Shown here in pieces: positions 16,366 through 25,972 of a stretch of DNA of 64,000 nt. A program made the position numbers and the translations under genes. The stretch is from NCBI GenBank assembly GCA_016931535.1, contig JAFGEP010000038.1, positions 1 through 64,000 on the forward strand. Direction: 5' to 3'. The stretch's first letter is position 1. Each line of letters starts with the position of its first letter. The notes beneath the pieces were generated by a model, which saw nothing but the letters and a program-made list of their open reading frames with translations, was not told the DNA's origin and ran no database searches. This DNA is from Bradymonadales bacterium. GTDB lineage: Bacteria; Myxococcota_A; Bradymonadia; JAFGEP01.

Positions 16366-18506
16366 GGGTCATCTCCCCCCACGCGGATCCGGACGTCGAG
16401 CGCCAGAGCCCCCTGGCCCATCGGATAGAGGCGAACCGGGTTGCAGTCGATCTCCTGGATCTCGGGATGCTGGGTGAGCAGCCTGGAGATCGCCAGGAGG
16501 ATCTCCTCGAGCGCCTCCCGGTCACGGACCGGCTGCCCGCGATAACCATCCAGCAGGCGAGCGGCACGGGTCTGGGAGATCATCTCGCGGACCACGGCCC
16601 GATCTGCCGGAGCTACCCGGATAGAAACGTCCTGGAGCAGCTCGGCCAGGATTCCGCCCATCCCGAACAACACGATGGGCCCGAAGGTCTCGTCCCTCCG
16701 GCCGCCCACGATCACCTCCAACCCCTCTTTCGCCTGCTGCTGCACGAGGACCCCATCCAATTCGATCGGCTTGTCCTGTTCGGTCGAAACCATGGATAGG
16801 AGTAAGTGGCCGGCGAGCCATCGGGTGACGCGCTCTACAAGCTGCCGGTAGCCGTCCCCCACCGCCTGCGCTCCTTTGAGGTCCAGGCTGACGGCGTCGG
16901 CATCCGACTTGTGCAGCAGCCGAGACGAGAGCGCCTTCAAGACCACCGGCTCCCCAATATTGTTGCTCAGGTCGATGGCCTGTTGTGGGTGGGTGGCCAG
17001 GCCCCAGCGGGGTACCGGGATGCCGATGTGCTCCAGGATCCGGGTTGCGTCGGGAAGCGGGAGCCACCCAGAGCTCTTCAGGGCGGCCTGGATGTCGGTG
17101 GGGAACGGGATAGAGGGCACCGGTTCGGTCGCAAGGCGGGCGGTGAACGGGTGGCGGGTGCGCTGGCAGTGATTGCGGGAGAGGCGCAGTGCGTGCGCCG
17201 CCTCCTCGGGCATCTCGAACAGGGGATAGGCACTGATCGAGCGGAGCGCGCGCAGCTCTTCGGCCAGGGTGACCAGGCAGCAGGAGATCGGCTTGTCGTG
17301 CCGAGCGGCCAGCTCTTCGATGCCCTGCATGATCTGCCGGGCTACTTGCCGTTGCGGTTCCACCCGATAGGTATGCAAGAACAGGATGCCGTCGTGATCT
17401 CCGGCCTCAAGGATGGACTCCAGGATGCTCAGGTAGGCGGGGAAATCGAAGATGTCACCCACGTCGAGGGGGTTGTTCAGCTGGATGACGTTGGCCCTCA
17501 GCGCCTTGCGGGCGACCTCGAGCACGCTCGGGTGGAAGGTGGGGAGAGAAAAACCGTCCCGTTCCAGGGCATCGGCCACCAGGATGGCATGGCCGCCGGA
17601 GCGGGAGACCACGGCCACCCGGTTCCCTTTCATGGGCGGCATCCGCAACGCCTTGGCCGCGAGTACCAGCTCTGCGGTCTCCCCCACCCGCAGGATCCCG
17701 GCCTGCTTCATGGCCGCCTCGACCACGGCGTCATCCTGGGAGAGGGCCGCGGTGTGGGAGCGGGCCGCCCGGGCGCCGAAGGTTCCCACGCTGGATTTGA
17801 GCAGGATGATCGGCTTGTCCGCCCTGGTCGCCAGCTCCATCAGCTCCCTTGCTCGGCTCAACCCCTCCAGGTAGAGGACGATGATCCGGGTCTCCGGATC
17901 CTCGAGGAGGTAGCGTACGAAGTCCACTTCGTCCAGGTCGAGCTTGTTGCCCAGGCTGACCAGCTTGCATAGCCCCTGGCCCTGCCGGACCATCTCCAGG
18001 ATCAGGTGGATTGCCACGCCTCCGCTCTGGGAGAGGATGGAGACATCGCCCTGAGGGATGGGGTTCTCGAAGGGGGTGAAAGGCAGGGCGATCCCGTGCC
18101 TGGGGTAGACCAGTCCGATGCCGTTGGGGCCCACCAGGCGGATCCCATGGCGCCGAGCGATGTCGAGGCACTGCTGCTCCAGGCCCACCGCCTGGTCGTC
18201 GAACTCGGAGAAGCCGCCGCTCTCGATGACGACCCGGGTGATGCCCTTTTTCCCGCAGGTCTCCAGCAGATCCGGGACCACGCGGGAGGGGGTGAGAATG
18301 ACCGCCATCTCCACGCCGTCCGGGACCTGCTCCAGGTCGGGGTGGATGTCGACGCCGTAGACCGATCCCCCTCTGGGTCCGACGGCGTAGATCGCTCCGG
18401 GAAACCCCCATTTCTTGCAGTTGTACACGATAAACCGAGCCATGTTGGTTTCGCTGGCGGAGACGCCGATGACCACGATGCTGTGGGGATGAAAGAAGCG
18501 ATCCAC
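16362..18506 (-). CDS. NDP-forming acyl-CoA synthetase (acetate-CoA ligase type)
   Basis: A 714-residue fused synthetase that interconverts acyl-CoA and acid with ADP and phosphate. The N-terminal CoA-binding domain starts with HPHSIVVIGVSASETNMARF. The succinyl-CoA-ligase-like middle has the phosphohistidine segment ARSHTAAL with His251. The C-terminal ATP-grasp domain (from about residue 490) includes EPVVLKALSSRLLHKSDADAV and ends with EIDCNPVRLYP. The usual SHTGAL reads SHTAAL here, a mild change. Such enzymes conserve energy in fermentative metabolism or salvage organic acids. It is divergent from ileS with 296 bases between them, in which no clear promoter was found. Confidence 0.9.
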   Translation of the reverse strand: MDRFFHPHSIVVIGVSASETNMARFIVYNCKKWGFPGAIYAVGPRGGSVYGVDIHPDLEQVPDGVEMAVILTPSRVVPDLLETCGKKGITRVVIESGGFSEFDDQAVGLEQQCLDIARRHGIRLVGPNGIGLVYPRHGIALPFTPFENPIPQGDVSILSQSGGVAIHLILEMVRQGQGLCKLVSLGNKLDLDEVDFVRYLLEDPETRIIVLYLEGLSRARELMELATRADKPIILLKSSVGTFGARAARSHTAALSQDDAVVEAAMKQAGILRVGETAELVLAAKALRMPPMKGNRVAVVSRSGGHAILVADALERDGFSLPTFHPSVLEVARKALRANVIQLNNPLDVGDIFDFPAYLSILESILEAGDHDGILFLHTYRVEPQRQVARQIMQGIEELAARHDKPISCCLVTLAEELRALRSISAYPLFEMPEEAAHALRLSRNHCQRTRHPFTARLATEPVPSIPFPTDIQAALKSSGWLPLPDATRILEHIGIPVPRWGLATHPQQAIDLSNNIGEPVVLKALSSRLLHKSDADAVSLDLKGAQAVGDGYRQLVERVTRWLAGHLLLSMVSTEQDKPIELDGVLVQQQAKEGLEVIVGGRRDETFGPIVLFGMGGILAELLQDVSIRVAPADRAVVREMISQTRAARLLDGYRGQPVRDREALEEILLAISRLLTQHPEIQEIDCNPVRLYPMGQGALALDVRIRVGGDDP

Positions 18507-18802
18507 CTGGGTTCCTCCCGCTGTCTTCTCGCCGGTTCCCGGTGGGCAAAGCGGTGCCTTGTCATGATCGGGGAGGGCGACGGGGCGGTGTATGTCACAG
18601 CCGGCGTTGGATTTCCAGGGTTACGGGCCCGGCTGCAAGAACCCTCTTGACGAATGCCCCGGTTATCCCGTTCTGTATCGCCGCCAGGCGCATCACAGGG
18701 TTGGTCTGGGTCCAGGCTGTCCCGGCTGGGTCTGTCGCCAGCCGTCTGTTCCCTTTCCCCCCGGGTGGGCGCCGACCGTATACGCACTCAAGGAGCCGTC
18801 CG

Positions 18803-21800
18803 ATGTACAGGAAAGTAGAGCCGATCCCCGATTTCCCCGCCATGGAGAACCGCATCCTGGCCTTCTGGCAGGAGGTGGATGCTTTCGAGGCGCTCCGGGA
18901 CAAGAACAAGGGAAATCCCAGGTGGTCCTTCCTCGACGGCCCCATCACCGCCAACAACCCCATGGGGGTACACCACGCCTGGGGCCGCAGCCTCAAAGAC
19001 ATGTACCAGCGCTACCACGCCATGCTGGGCCATGAGCAGCGGTACCAGAACGGCTTCGATTGCCAAGGGCTGTGGGTCGAGGTGGAGGTCGAAAAGGAGC
19101 TGGGCTTCACCAGCAAGGACGACATCGCCGCCTACGGGATCGACCGCTTCGTCCAGCGCTGCAAAGAGCGGGTCGAACGATTCTCGCAGGTGCAGACGGA
19201 GCAGTCCATCCGGCTAGGCTACTGGATGGACTGGAACCACTCCTACTACACCATGTCCGACGAGAACAACTACACCATCTGGTCCTTCCTCAAGAAATGC
19301 CACCAGCGCGGCTTCGTCTACAAGGGCTTCGACGTCATGCCCTGGTGCCCCCGCTGTGGCGTGGGGCTCTCTCAGATGGAGATGCACGAGGGCTACCTCA
19401 CCGTCAAAGACCGGTCGGTCGTCGTCCGCTTCCCCTTGCGGGAACGCGAGAAAGAAGCGCTCCTGGTCTGGACCACCACCCCCTGGACCTTGACCTCCAA
19501 CGTGGCGGCAGCCGTTCATCCGGAGATGTACTACTTCAAGGTCAAGCAGGGGGATTGGACCTACTACGTGGGGGCGGAGAACTGGGAAAACGACCGCACC
19601 CGCGACTCGGAAGGCAACCGGACCGGCTTGAAGAACCTCCCCGACCTGGTGGGCCGGCGTGGCCCCTTCGAGGTGCTGGGATCGGTCTCGGGGCGGGAGC
19701 TGGTCGATCTGCATTACCAGGGGCCCTTCGACGACCTGGAGGCCCAGGCAGCACCCGGCGGACACCCCTATCCCGATCCCAAGCTCGCCCAGGTCACTGG
19801 CAAGGAGGACCATCGGGTGATCTGGTGGGAGCAGGTCACCGGCACCGAAGGGACCGGCATCGTCCACATCGCTCCCGGCTGCGGCAAGGAGGACTACGAG
19901 CTGAGCCGTGATTTCGGCCTGGTGAGCATCGCCCCGCTGGACGAACGGGGGAACTACATCGACGGCTTCGGCTGGTTGACCGGGAAAAACGCGGCCCAGG
20001 TCGCCGAACAGATCATCGCCGAGCTGGATCGAAAGGGCTTCCTGGTGGCCCAGGAGGACTACCCCCACACCTACCCCCACTGCTGGCGCTGCAAGACCCC
20101 GGTGCTCTTCCGACTGGTGGACGAGTGGTACATCAGCATGGAGTGGCGCAAGGAGATCATGCAGGTGGTGGACGAGATCCAGTGGATCCCGGCATTCGGT
20201 CACGACCGGGAGATGGACTGGCTCAAGAACATGCGCGACTGGATGATCTCCAAGAAGCGGTACTGGGGCCTGGCGCTGCCCATCTGGGTGTGCGAGCAAT
20301 GCAGCCACTTCGAGGTCATCGGCGGGCGCCAGGAGCTCAAGGAGCGGGCGGTGGAAGGATGGGATCGCTTCGAGGGGCACAGCCCTCACCGCCCCTGGAT
20401 CGACGAGGTGACCCTGCGCTGTGAGCGCTGCGGCGGCCGGTCGCGACGCATCCCCGATGTGGGAAACCCCTGGCTGGATGCCGGGATCGTCCCCTTCTCC
20501 ACCATGGGTTACAACAGCGACCGCGAATACTGGGAGCGATGGTTCCCGGCCGACCTGGTGCTGGAGTGCTTTCCGGGCCAGTTCCGCAACTGGTTCTACT
20601 CGCTCTTGGCCATGAGCACCATGATGGAGGGGAAAGCTCCCTTCCGAACCCTGCTCGGTCACGCCCTGGTGCGCGACGAGTACGGCGAGGAGATGCACAA
20701 GAGCCTGGGCAACGCCATCGAGTTCAACGAGGCGGCCGAGAAGATGGGCGCCGAGATCATGCGCTTCATCTTCGCGGCCCAGAACCCGGTCAACAACCTC
20801 AACTTCCCCGACATCCACCGGCGCCGCCAGGAGAAGAAGCGCCACCTCGACGACGAGGTGCGCCGCAAGCTGTTGACCTTCTGGAACTGCTACAGCTTCT
20901 ACATCCAGTACGCCGAGGTGGACGGCGTCAGACCTGGCCAGTTTGCCATCCCCCCGGCCGAGCGGCCTCAGCTCGACCGATGGATCCTGTCTCGCCTGCA
21001 ACACCTGGTCGAGCACGCCCGCCAGTGCTTCGAAAGCTACCAGATCCACCTGCTCATGGAGCGGTTCCAGGCCTTCGTGGAATCCGACCTGTCCAACTGG
21101 TACCTGCGGCGCAGCCGCCGGCGCTTCTGGAAGAGCGGCTCGGACGCCGACAAGCAGGCGGCCTACGCCACCCTGTACGAGGTGCTGCTCACCTGCATCC
21201 GCCTGGTGGCTCCCATCCTACCCTTCCTGACCGAGGAGATGTACTCCAACATGGTCCGATCGGTGGACACCACCGCTCCCCCCAGCGTCCACCTCACCGA
21301 CTATCCCCAGGCCGATACCTCCCTGATCGACGAGCCGCTGGAAGCCTCGTTCGGCGCCCTGATCCGATACAAGAACCTGGGGCTGGCCTTGCGCAACGAG
21401 GCCAACATCAAGGTTCGCCAGCCGCTGGCGACCTTTTTGGTCCAGCCGGAGTCGGACACCGAGCGCCAGGTGCTGGGGGACCCGAACCTGGTCGAGGTGC
21501 TGCTGGAGGAGCTCAACACCAAGAACCTGGAGCTCCTGGATGACACCGGGCACCTGATCTCTACCCGCTTCAAGACCAATTTCGCCACCTTGGGGCCCCG
21601 CTACGGCGAGCTCACCCCCCGCATCGCCGAGCACATCGACCGGCTCGATCCCACCGCGATCGAGGAGCAGCTCAAGTTCGGCGAGCTCCGGTTCGAGATC
21701 GACGATCACCCGGTAGTGCTCACCCCCGAAGACCTGGAACGGGTCCACACCGGCCCCCAGGGGCTGGTCTTCGCCTTCGATGGCGGCGCCTTCGTCGGCC

Positions 21801-22093
21801 TCGAGACTCGGCTGACCCCCGAGCTGGTCCAGGAGGGCATGGCCCGCGACTTCGTCCGCCACGTGCAGAACCTCCGCAAGGAGCGGGGGCTCCAGATCGA
21901 GGACCGGATCCACCTGCGCTACTCCGCCGGTGCCGAGGTCTCCCGCGCGCTGGAGCGGTGGTCGTCCTACATCGGCAACGAGACCTTGGCCCTCCGCTTC
22001 GCCAGCGATCCCTCCCTCCAAAAACCGGCCGCCGCCGAGATCAAGATCGCCAAGGAACGGGTCCTCATCGATCTCGAGAAGGCCGCGGGTTAG
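18803..22093 (+). CDS. ileS: isoleucyl-tRNA synthetase with GxHH signature
   Basis: A 1096-residue class I synthetase with a full-length editing insert and a tRNA-binding C-terminus. The HIGH region reads PMGVHHAWG, so the HxGH motif is replaced by Gly55-Val56-His57-His58. The KMSKS region reads EMHKS (residues 630-634), losing the first Lys and the first Ser. GXHH-type variants of the IleRS2 clade have been described and linked to very high mupirocin tolerance. The assignment rests on overall layout, CQGLWVEVEVEKELGF and the WDWNH-like WMDWNHSYYT segment. AAGGAG seven bases upstream fixes the ATG at 18803. No T-box leader is visible. Confidence 0.9.
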   Translation: MYRKVEPIPDFPAMENRILAFWQEVDAFEALRDKNKGNPRWSFLDGPITANNPMGVHHAWGRSLKDMYQRYHAMLGHEQRYQNGFDCQGLWVEVEVEKELGFTSKDDIAAYGIDRFVQRCKERVERFSQVQTEQSIRLGYWMDWNHSYYTMSDENNYTIWSFLKKCHQRGFVYKGFDVMPWCPRCGVGLSQMEMHEGYLTVKDRSVVVRFPLREREKEALLVWTTTPWTLTSNVAAAVHPEMYYFKVKQGDWTYYVGAENWENDRTRDSEGNRTGLKNLPDLVGRRGPFEVLGSVSGRELVDLHYQGPFDDLEAQAAPGGHPYPDPKLAQVTGKEDHRVIWWEQVTGTEGTGIVHIAPGCGKEDYELSRDFGLVSIAPLDERGNYIDGFGWLTGKNAAQVAEQIIAELDRKGFLVAQEDYPHTYPHCWRCKTPVLFRLVDEWYISMEWRKEIMQVVDEIQWIPAFGHDREMDWLKNMRDWMISKKRYWGLALPIWVCEQCSHFEVIGGRQELKERAVEGWDRFEGHSPHRPWIDEVTLRCERCGGRSRRIPDVGNPWLDAGIVPFSTMGYNSDREYWERWFPADLVLECFPGQFRNWFYSLLAMSTMMEGKAPFRTLLGHALVRDEYGEEMHKSLGNAIEFNEAAEKMGAEIMRFIFAAQNPVNNLNFPDIHRRRQEKKRHLDDEVRRKLLTFWNCYSFYIQYAEVDGVRPGQFAIPPAERPQLDRWILSRLQHLVEHARQCFESYQIHLLMERFQAFVESDLSNWYLRRSRRRFWKSGSDADKQAAYATLYEVLLTCIRLVAPILPFLTEEMYSNMVRSVDTTAPPSVHLTDYPQADTSLIDEPLEASFGALIRYKNLGLALRNEANIKVRQPLATFLVQPESDTERQVLGDPNLVEVLLEELNTKNLELLDDTGHLISTRFKTNFATLGPRYGELTPRIAEHIDRLDPTAIEEQLKFGELRFEIDDHPVVLTPEDLERVHTGPQGLVFAFDGGAFVGLETRLTPELVQEGMARDFVRHVQNLRKERGLQIEDRIHLRYSAGAEVSRALERWSSYIGNETLALRFASDPSLQKPAAAEIKIAKERVLIDLEKAAG

Positions 22094-22113
22094 AAGGCAT
22101 CAACAAGCAGCCC

Positions 22114-23223
22114 TCAGCTCCCCCTCACCGACCGGATCACCCGCAGGGCATTTCCCCCCAGCACCAGCCCGGTCTGCTCCTGGGTGAAGCCGCGGTCCAG
22201 CAGGAGCTGGGTGAGATACGGCAGGTCCCGGCAGTCGCGGATATCGTTGGGGATGGTCGAGATCCATCCGTCCAGGTCGGTGCCGATGGCCACGCAGCCC
22301 GGCCCGCCCACATCGGCGACGTGCTCGATGTGCTCGGCGACCGCCGCCAGTGAGGTGTTCAGCTTGCCCGTGAGAAAGGACGGGCAGAACATGATGCCGA
22401 TCACGCCGCCGGTGGCGGTGATGGCCTCGATGGCCCGGTCGGTGACCCCTCGGCGGTGGTCATGGAGCGCGCGGGCGATGGTATGGGAGGCGATGACCGG
22501 TGCGGTGGAGAGCTCGCAGACTTCGAGGACGGTCCGCTCGTTGAGATGGGCGACGTCGGCGATCATCCCAACGGCATTCAGCGTCTGCACCAGCTCCCGG
22601 CCGAAGGGGGTCAACCCCTGGTCCGGGTCAGCACCTCGGCCGAGGGCGGGGACGGTCGCCGAGTTGCGGCTGAAGTGGGCCAGTGTCAGGTATAGCCCTT
22701 TACGCTGCCGGAATTCCTCGACATGCTCGATCTGCCCGCTCAGCAGATGGGCTCCCTCGAAGCCGGCCATCAGGGCCAGCTTGCCCTCCCGCTTGGCTGC
22801 CTCGATCTCCTCGGCGGTACGGGCGGACACGACCCGCTCGTCGGTCTCCACCACGCGTTCCAGGTAGTCGAGCTGCTTTTTCACCTCGGGGAAAGCGCGC
22901 CGGCTCTCCCAGGGCCAGTAGTGGATCCCGCAGACCGCCGCCGTGTATCCACCCTCCACCATGCGGGGGATATCGGCGTGCCAGAAGAGGGGTTGGCGCC
23001 TCATCCAGGGGGAGTGGCGTTTCTTGATGTCGTACCTGAACAGCCGCTGCTGCAGGATGCTGTCCAGGTGGAGATCGACCACGATCTGGCTGTTGTGGAA
23101 GGCCAGGACCTCCTCGCGAACCGGCGGTGGTTTCAACTCTCTGGCTCCTTTTTGGTAGGCCGGCGATTGTCGGGTGGCTACCTCTTCCCAATCGGCGGTC
23201 GGCTCTTTATAACACGGCCTCAT
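22114..23223 (-). CDS. M19-family (renal-type) dipeptidase
   Basis: A 369-residue zinc dipeptidase. Metal-ligand segments are present in order: VVDLHLDS (His-x-Asp near residue 50), GFEGAH with the bridging Glu, IADVAHLNE, VIASHT and IGTDLDGW. It would hydrolyse dipeptides, D-amino-acid dipeptides or beta-lactam-like bonds. No signal peptide or membrane segment is seen, so it is probably cytoplasmic. It ends 20 bases from the convergent ileS stop. The ATG at 23223 gives an N-terminal extension of about 40 residues before similarity, so a later start is possible. Confidence 0.9.
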   Translation of the reverse strand: MRPCYKEPTADWEEVATRQSPAYQKGARELKPPPVREEVLAFHNSQIVVDLHLDSILQQRLFRYDIKKRHSPWMRRQPLFWHADIPRMVEGGYTAAVCGIHYWPWESRRAFPEVKKQLDYLERVVETDERVVSARTAEEIEAAKREGKLALMAGFEGAHLLSGQIEHVEEFRQRKGLYLTLAHFSRNSATVPALGRGADPDQGLTPFGRELVQTLNAVGMIADVAHLNERTVLEVCELSTAPVIASHTIARALHDHRRGVTDRAIEAITATGGVIGIMFCPSFLTGKLNTSLAAVAEHIEHVADVGGPGCVAIGTDLDGWISTIPNDIRDCRDLPYLTQLLLDRGFTQEQTGLVLGGNALRVIRSVRGS

Positions 23224-23300
23224 GAGCAGACCTACAGGCCGAAGGCGGGGCGTTGCGCAAACCGTTGCTTGACAAGACAGAGAGCTTTCCTCGAGCGATC

Positions 23301-24566
23301 ATGGCCGGCTTTCACCGGTGGCACGCCTGGCTCTTGGTCGTGGTGCTGCTCCAGGTCATCCGGCCCGCCTTTACCCGCGCCAGCTCGCAGGACCTGTTTG
23401 GCTTGGGCGCTCGTGGTCTGGCCATGGGCGGTGCGCTGGTCAGCAACGTGAGCGGGTACGCCAGCGTGTACTACAACCCCGCTGCGTTGGGCAGGCTGGG
23501 CCAGCGGCAGTTCGTGCTGGGATACCAGCGGGCCGACTACGATCTCACCCTCAACGATGCCGCCTTCGAGGTCACAGCCGCCTCCAACCTGCTCATCGGG
23601 CTGAGCACCCCCATTCCGCTTGGGGGGGCGATGCAAAACCGGTTGGCGCTCGGCTTTGGGTTCCTGCTGCCCACCACCTCGGTGTTGCTGGCCGACATCC
23701 CGGCTCCGGAGGAGCCCTACTTTGCGGTGGTGGGGAATCGCCACCGGACCGTGGGGCTACATGTCGGGCTTGCACTCCGGCTTGCCGACTGGCTCCACCT
23801 GGGTGGGGGAGTGGTGGCGCTGGCGGAGCTGGTGGGGGGGCTGAAGGTGGCTCCCAACGAGCTAGGGCTTTTGGGTTCCGAGGTGCGGGACGAGCTGGTC
23901 GCCGACTACTCGGCCATCGTCGGGCTGTTGGTGATCCCGCTCGACTGGTTGAGCCTGGGGGTGAGCTTTCACGACGCCTCGGCGGCACGCTTCACTTTTC
24001 CCATCGAGACCGATCTGGGGCCGGAGTTCCCGATCGAGGTTCCGTTGTTGGATGTCTCGGGAACGGCCCAGTACGATCCCCTCCAGGTCAGCGCGGATGT
24101 TACCGTGCAGCCTTTTGCCGGCCTGGCCCTGGCTGTCGGCTTCTCCTTCAAGCGCTGGAGCGCTTTTGGCAATCCGCTGGTCAACACCACCACCGCCTTG
24201 CCGCCTCAGGATCCCCCCGACTTCTCCGATATCTGGGTTCCGAGGCTGGGGGCGGAGTACATCCGGGGCTTGGGGCCGGTCACAGCCGCCTTCCGGATTG
24301 GCGGATTCTTCGAGCCCACGCCGGTCCCCGAGCAGGTGGCGAACCACAACTACCTGGACAGCGATCGGTGGGCGCTGGGACTGGGAACAGGTCTTCTTTG
24401 GCGGGGGCTCAAGGCGGATCTGGGCTTCCAGCTCCAGTGGATGCCGGATCGGATGCATGTCAAGGATGTCGAGCAGATCCGGGATCCCGAAAACCCGGGG
24501 CTTCCGCGCATCGCTCACCGGGGAAGCATCGCGGTCTTCACGCTAGAGGTGGGGGTGGCCTTTTGA
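23301..24566 (+). CDS. FadL/OMPP1-like outer-membrane transport protein, first copy
   Basis: A 421-residue exported beta-barrel. A signal peptide (hydrophobic core LLVVVLLQVI) is followed by the family start SSQDLFGLGARGLAMGGALVS and YASVYYNPAALG, the N-terminal plug region of FadL-type hydrophobic compound channels. The rest alternates barrel strands, and the final residues AVFTLEVGVAF look like the terminal strand. Such proteins move fatty acids or aromatic hydrocarbons across the outer membrane. Its stop overlaps the next start (TGATG), and the following paralogue and lipoprotein form one coupled unit. ATG 23301 is preferred to the TTG at 23253. Confidence 0.8.
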   Translation: MAGFHRWHAWLLVVVLLQVIRPAFTRASSQDLFGLGARGLAMGGALVSNVSGYASVYYNPAALGRLGQRQFVLGYQRADYDLTLNDAAFEVTAASNLLIGLSTPIPLGGAMQNRLALGFGFLLPTTSVLLADIPAPEEPYFAVVGNRHRTVGLHVGLALRLADWLHLGGGVVALAELVGGLKVAPNELGLLGSEVRDELVADYSAIVGLLVIPLDWLSLGVSFHDASAARFTFPIETDLGPEFPIEVPLLDVSGTAQYDPLQVSADVTVQPFAGLALAVGFSFKRWSAFGNPLVNTTTALPPQDPPDFSDIWVPRLGAEYIRGLGPVTAAFRIGGFFEPTPVPEQVANHNYLDSDRWALGLGTGLLWRGLKADLGFQLQWMPDRMHVKDVEQIRDPENPGLPRIAHRGSIAVFTLEVGVAF

Positions 24567-25972
24567 TGGGGCGAAAGGATAGCCGGTCTGAAGCCGCCTC
24601 GTCGCACCGGCACCGCTGCCGGCGCGGCAGACCAGGGGGGTGCACCCTCGCTGGCCTGGCGACCCTTGCCTGGCTGGTGCTGCTCGCTGGGGCGGGCCAA
24701 GCCAACCCGCTGGACGCCTTCGGTCTGGGTGCCCGCGCCATCGGGCTGGGGGGCGCCTTTACCGGCCTGGCCGACGACTTCTCCGCCAGCTACTACAATC
24801 CGGCAGGGCTGGCTCAGGGCGACGAACTCCGCCTGGAGCTGGGCTACCTCTACTCCAATCCGCAGCTTCGCTTCAACGGCCGCGACGCCAATGTGGACCT
24901 GGTCAAGGGGTTCCAGGGGGGGGTCATCCTGCCGGGAGAGGTCTTGGGCCTCCACTTTGGCGCCAGCATCGGGCTGTTCATCCTCGACGATCGAATCACT
25001 CGGGTGCGGTCGTTGCCGCAACGCCAACCCCGCTTCGTGCTCTTCGACAACCGCACGCAACGGATCTTCGTGAACGCCAGCCTGGCGATCGAGCCGATCG
25101 AACACCTTTTCGTGGGAGGTGGCCTCACCTTCTTGGCCAACACCGGGGGCCAGCTCGACATCACCGGCTACGCCAACCTGATCAACGGCCTCGATTCTCC
25201 GCTCCAGGCCTCGGTCGAGGTGGACATCCAGTCGACCCGCTACCCCTCCTTCGGCCTGTTGTTCCGCCCCTCCGATCGCTGGTCTGTCGGCCTGGCCTAC
25301 CGGGACGAGTTCTACCTGGCGCTCGATCTGGGCACCCTGGTCCGCGGTCAGATCATGCTCGATGTCAACCCCGATCGGCCCATCGTGCTGATCGAGGAGG
25401 CCTTCTTCCTGATGCGCTCCATCAACGCCACCCTGTATTCTCCTCGCCAGATCGTCCTGGGAGGCAGCTATGACTTCGGTTGGCTGTTGGTTGCCGCCGA
25501 CTTGGGGCTATATCTGTGGTCCGGTTTTCCCCCTCCCGCCTCCCAGCTGACCCTCGACCTGGACCTGGGAACCCTGGATTTTGCCGTGGCCCAGCCTGAC
25601 GCCATCGTCGATCCCGGCTTTTCCGATCTCTTGATCCCCCGGGTCGGCGTGGAGGTCCCTGTGCACCAGGGGGACCACCTGGGGCTGGTCGGTCGGGCCG
25701 GCTATTTCTTCGAGGCCAGTCCGGCACCCGAGCAGAGCGGTTCGACCAACTATGCCGACAGCGACAAGCATGGTCTGTCGATGGGGGTCGGGTTGAGCCT
25801 GGAGCGCGTGACCGAGGTTTTTCCCAAGCCGATCCTGCTCGATCTCAGCTTTTTGTACATACGGATGGTGGAGCGGCGCATGCTGAAAGAGGATCCGGCC
25901 GACCTGGTGGGCGACTACCGGATCGACGGCGATTTCTTCAACTTCTCCCTGTTGCTGGGTGTCCTGCTATGA
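24566..25972 (+). CDS. FadL/OMPP1-like outer-membrane transport protein, second copy
   Basis: A 468-residue paralogue of the preceding gene. After a basic leader and a hydrophobic segment (LATLAWLVLLAGAG) comes NPLDAFGLGARAIGLGGAFTGLADDFSASYYNPAGLA, described here in pieces: LGARAIGLGGAF matches the upstream copy and SYYNPAGLA is the plug motif. The C-terminus FFNFSLLLGVLL forms the last strand. The start overlaps the previous stop by one base and its own stop overlaps the next ATG (ATGA), so production of the three proteins is probably balanced. The two copies differ through most of their length, consistent with different substrates or a paired channel. Confidence 0.78.
   Translation: MGRKDSRSEAASSHRHRCRRGRPGGCTLAGLATLAWLVLLAGAGQANPLDAFGLGARAIGLGGAFTGLADDFSASYYNPAGLAQGDELRLELGYLYSNPQLRFNGRDANVDLVKGFQGGVILPGEVLGLHFGASIGLFILDDRITRVRSLPQRQPRFVLFDNRTQRIFVNASLAIEPIEHLFVGGGLTFLANTGGQLDITGYANLINGLDSPLQASVEVDIQSTRYPSFGLLFRPSDRWSVGLAYRDEFYLALDLGTLVRGQIMLDVNPDRPIVLIEEAFFLMRSINATLYSPRQIVLGGSYDFGWLLVAADLGLYLWSGFPPPASQLTLDLDLGTLDFAVAQPDAIVDPGFSDLLIPRVGVEVPVHQGDHLGLVGRAGYFFEASPAPEQSGSTNYADSDKHGLSMGVGLSLERVTEVFPKPILLDLSFLYIRMVERRMLKEDPADLVGDYRIDGDFFNFSLLLGVLL

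Noticed and set aside
18507..18802. Possible T-box or other tRNA-sensing leader before ileS
   Set aside because: No T-box core sequence, specifier loop or terminator/antiterminator pair could be found in the 296 bases.
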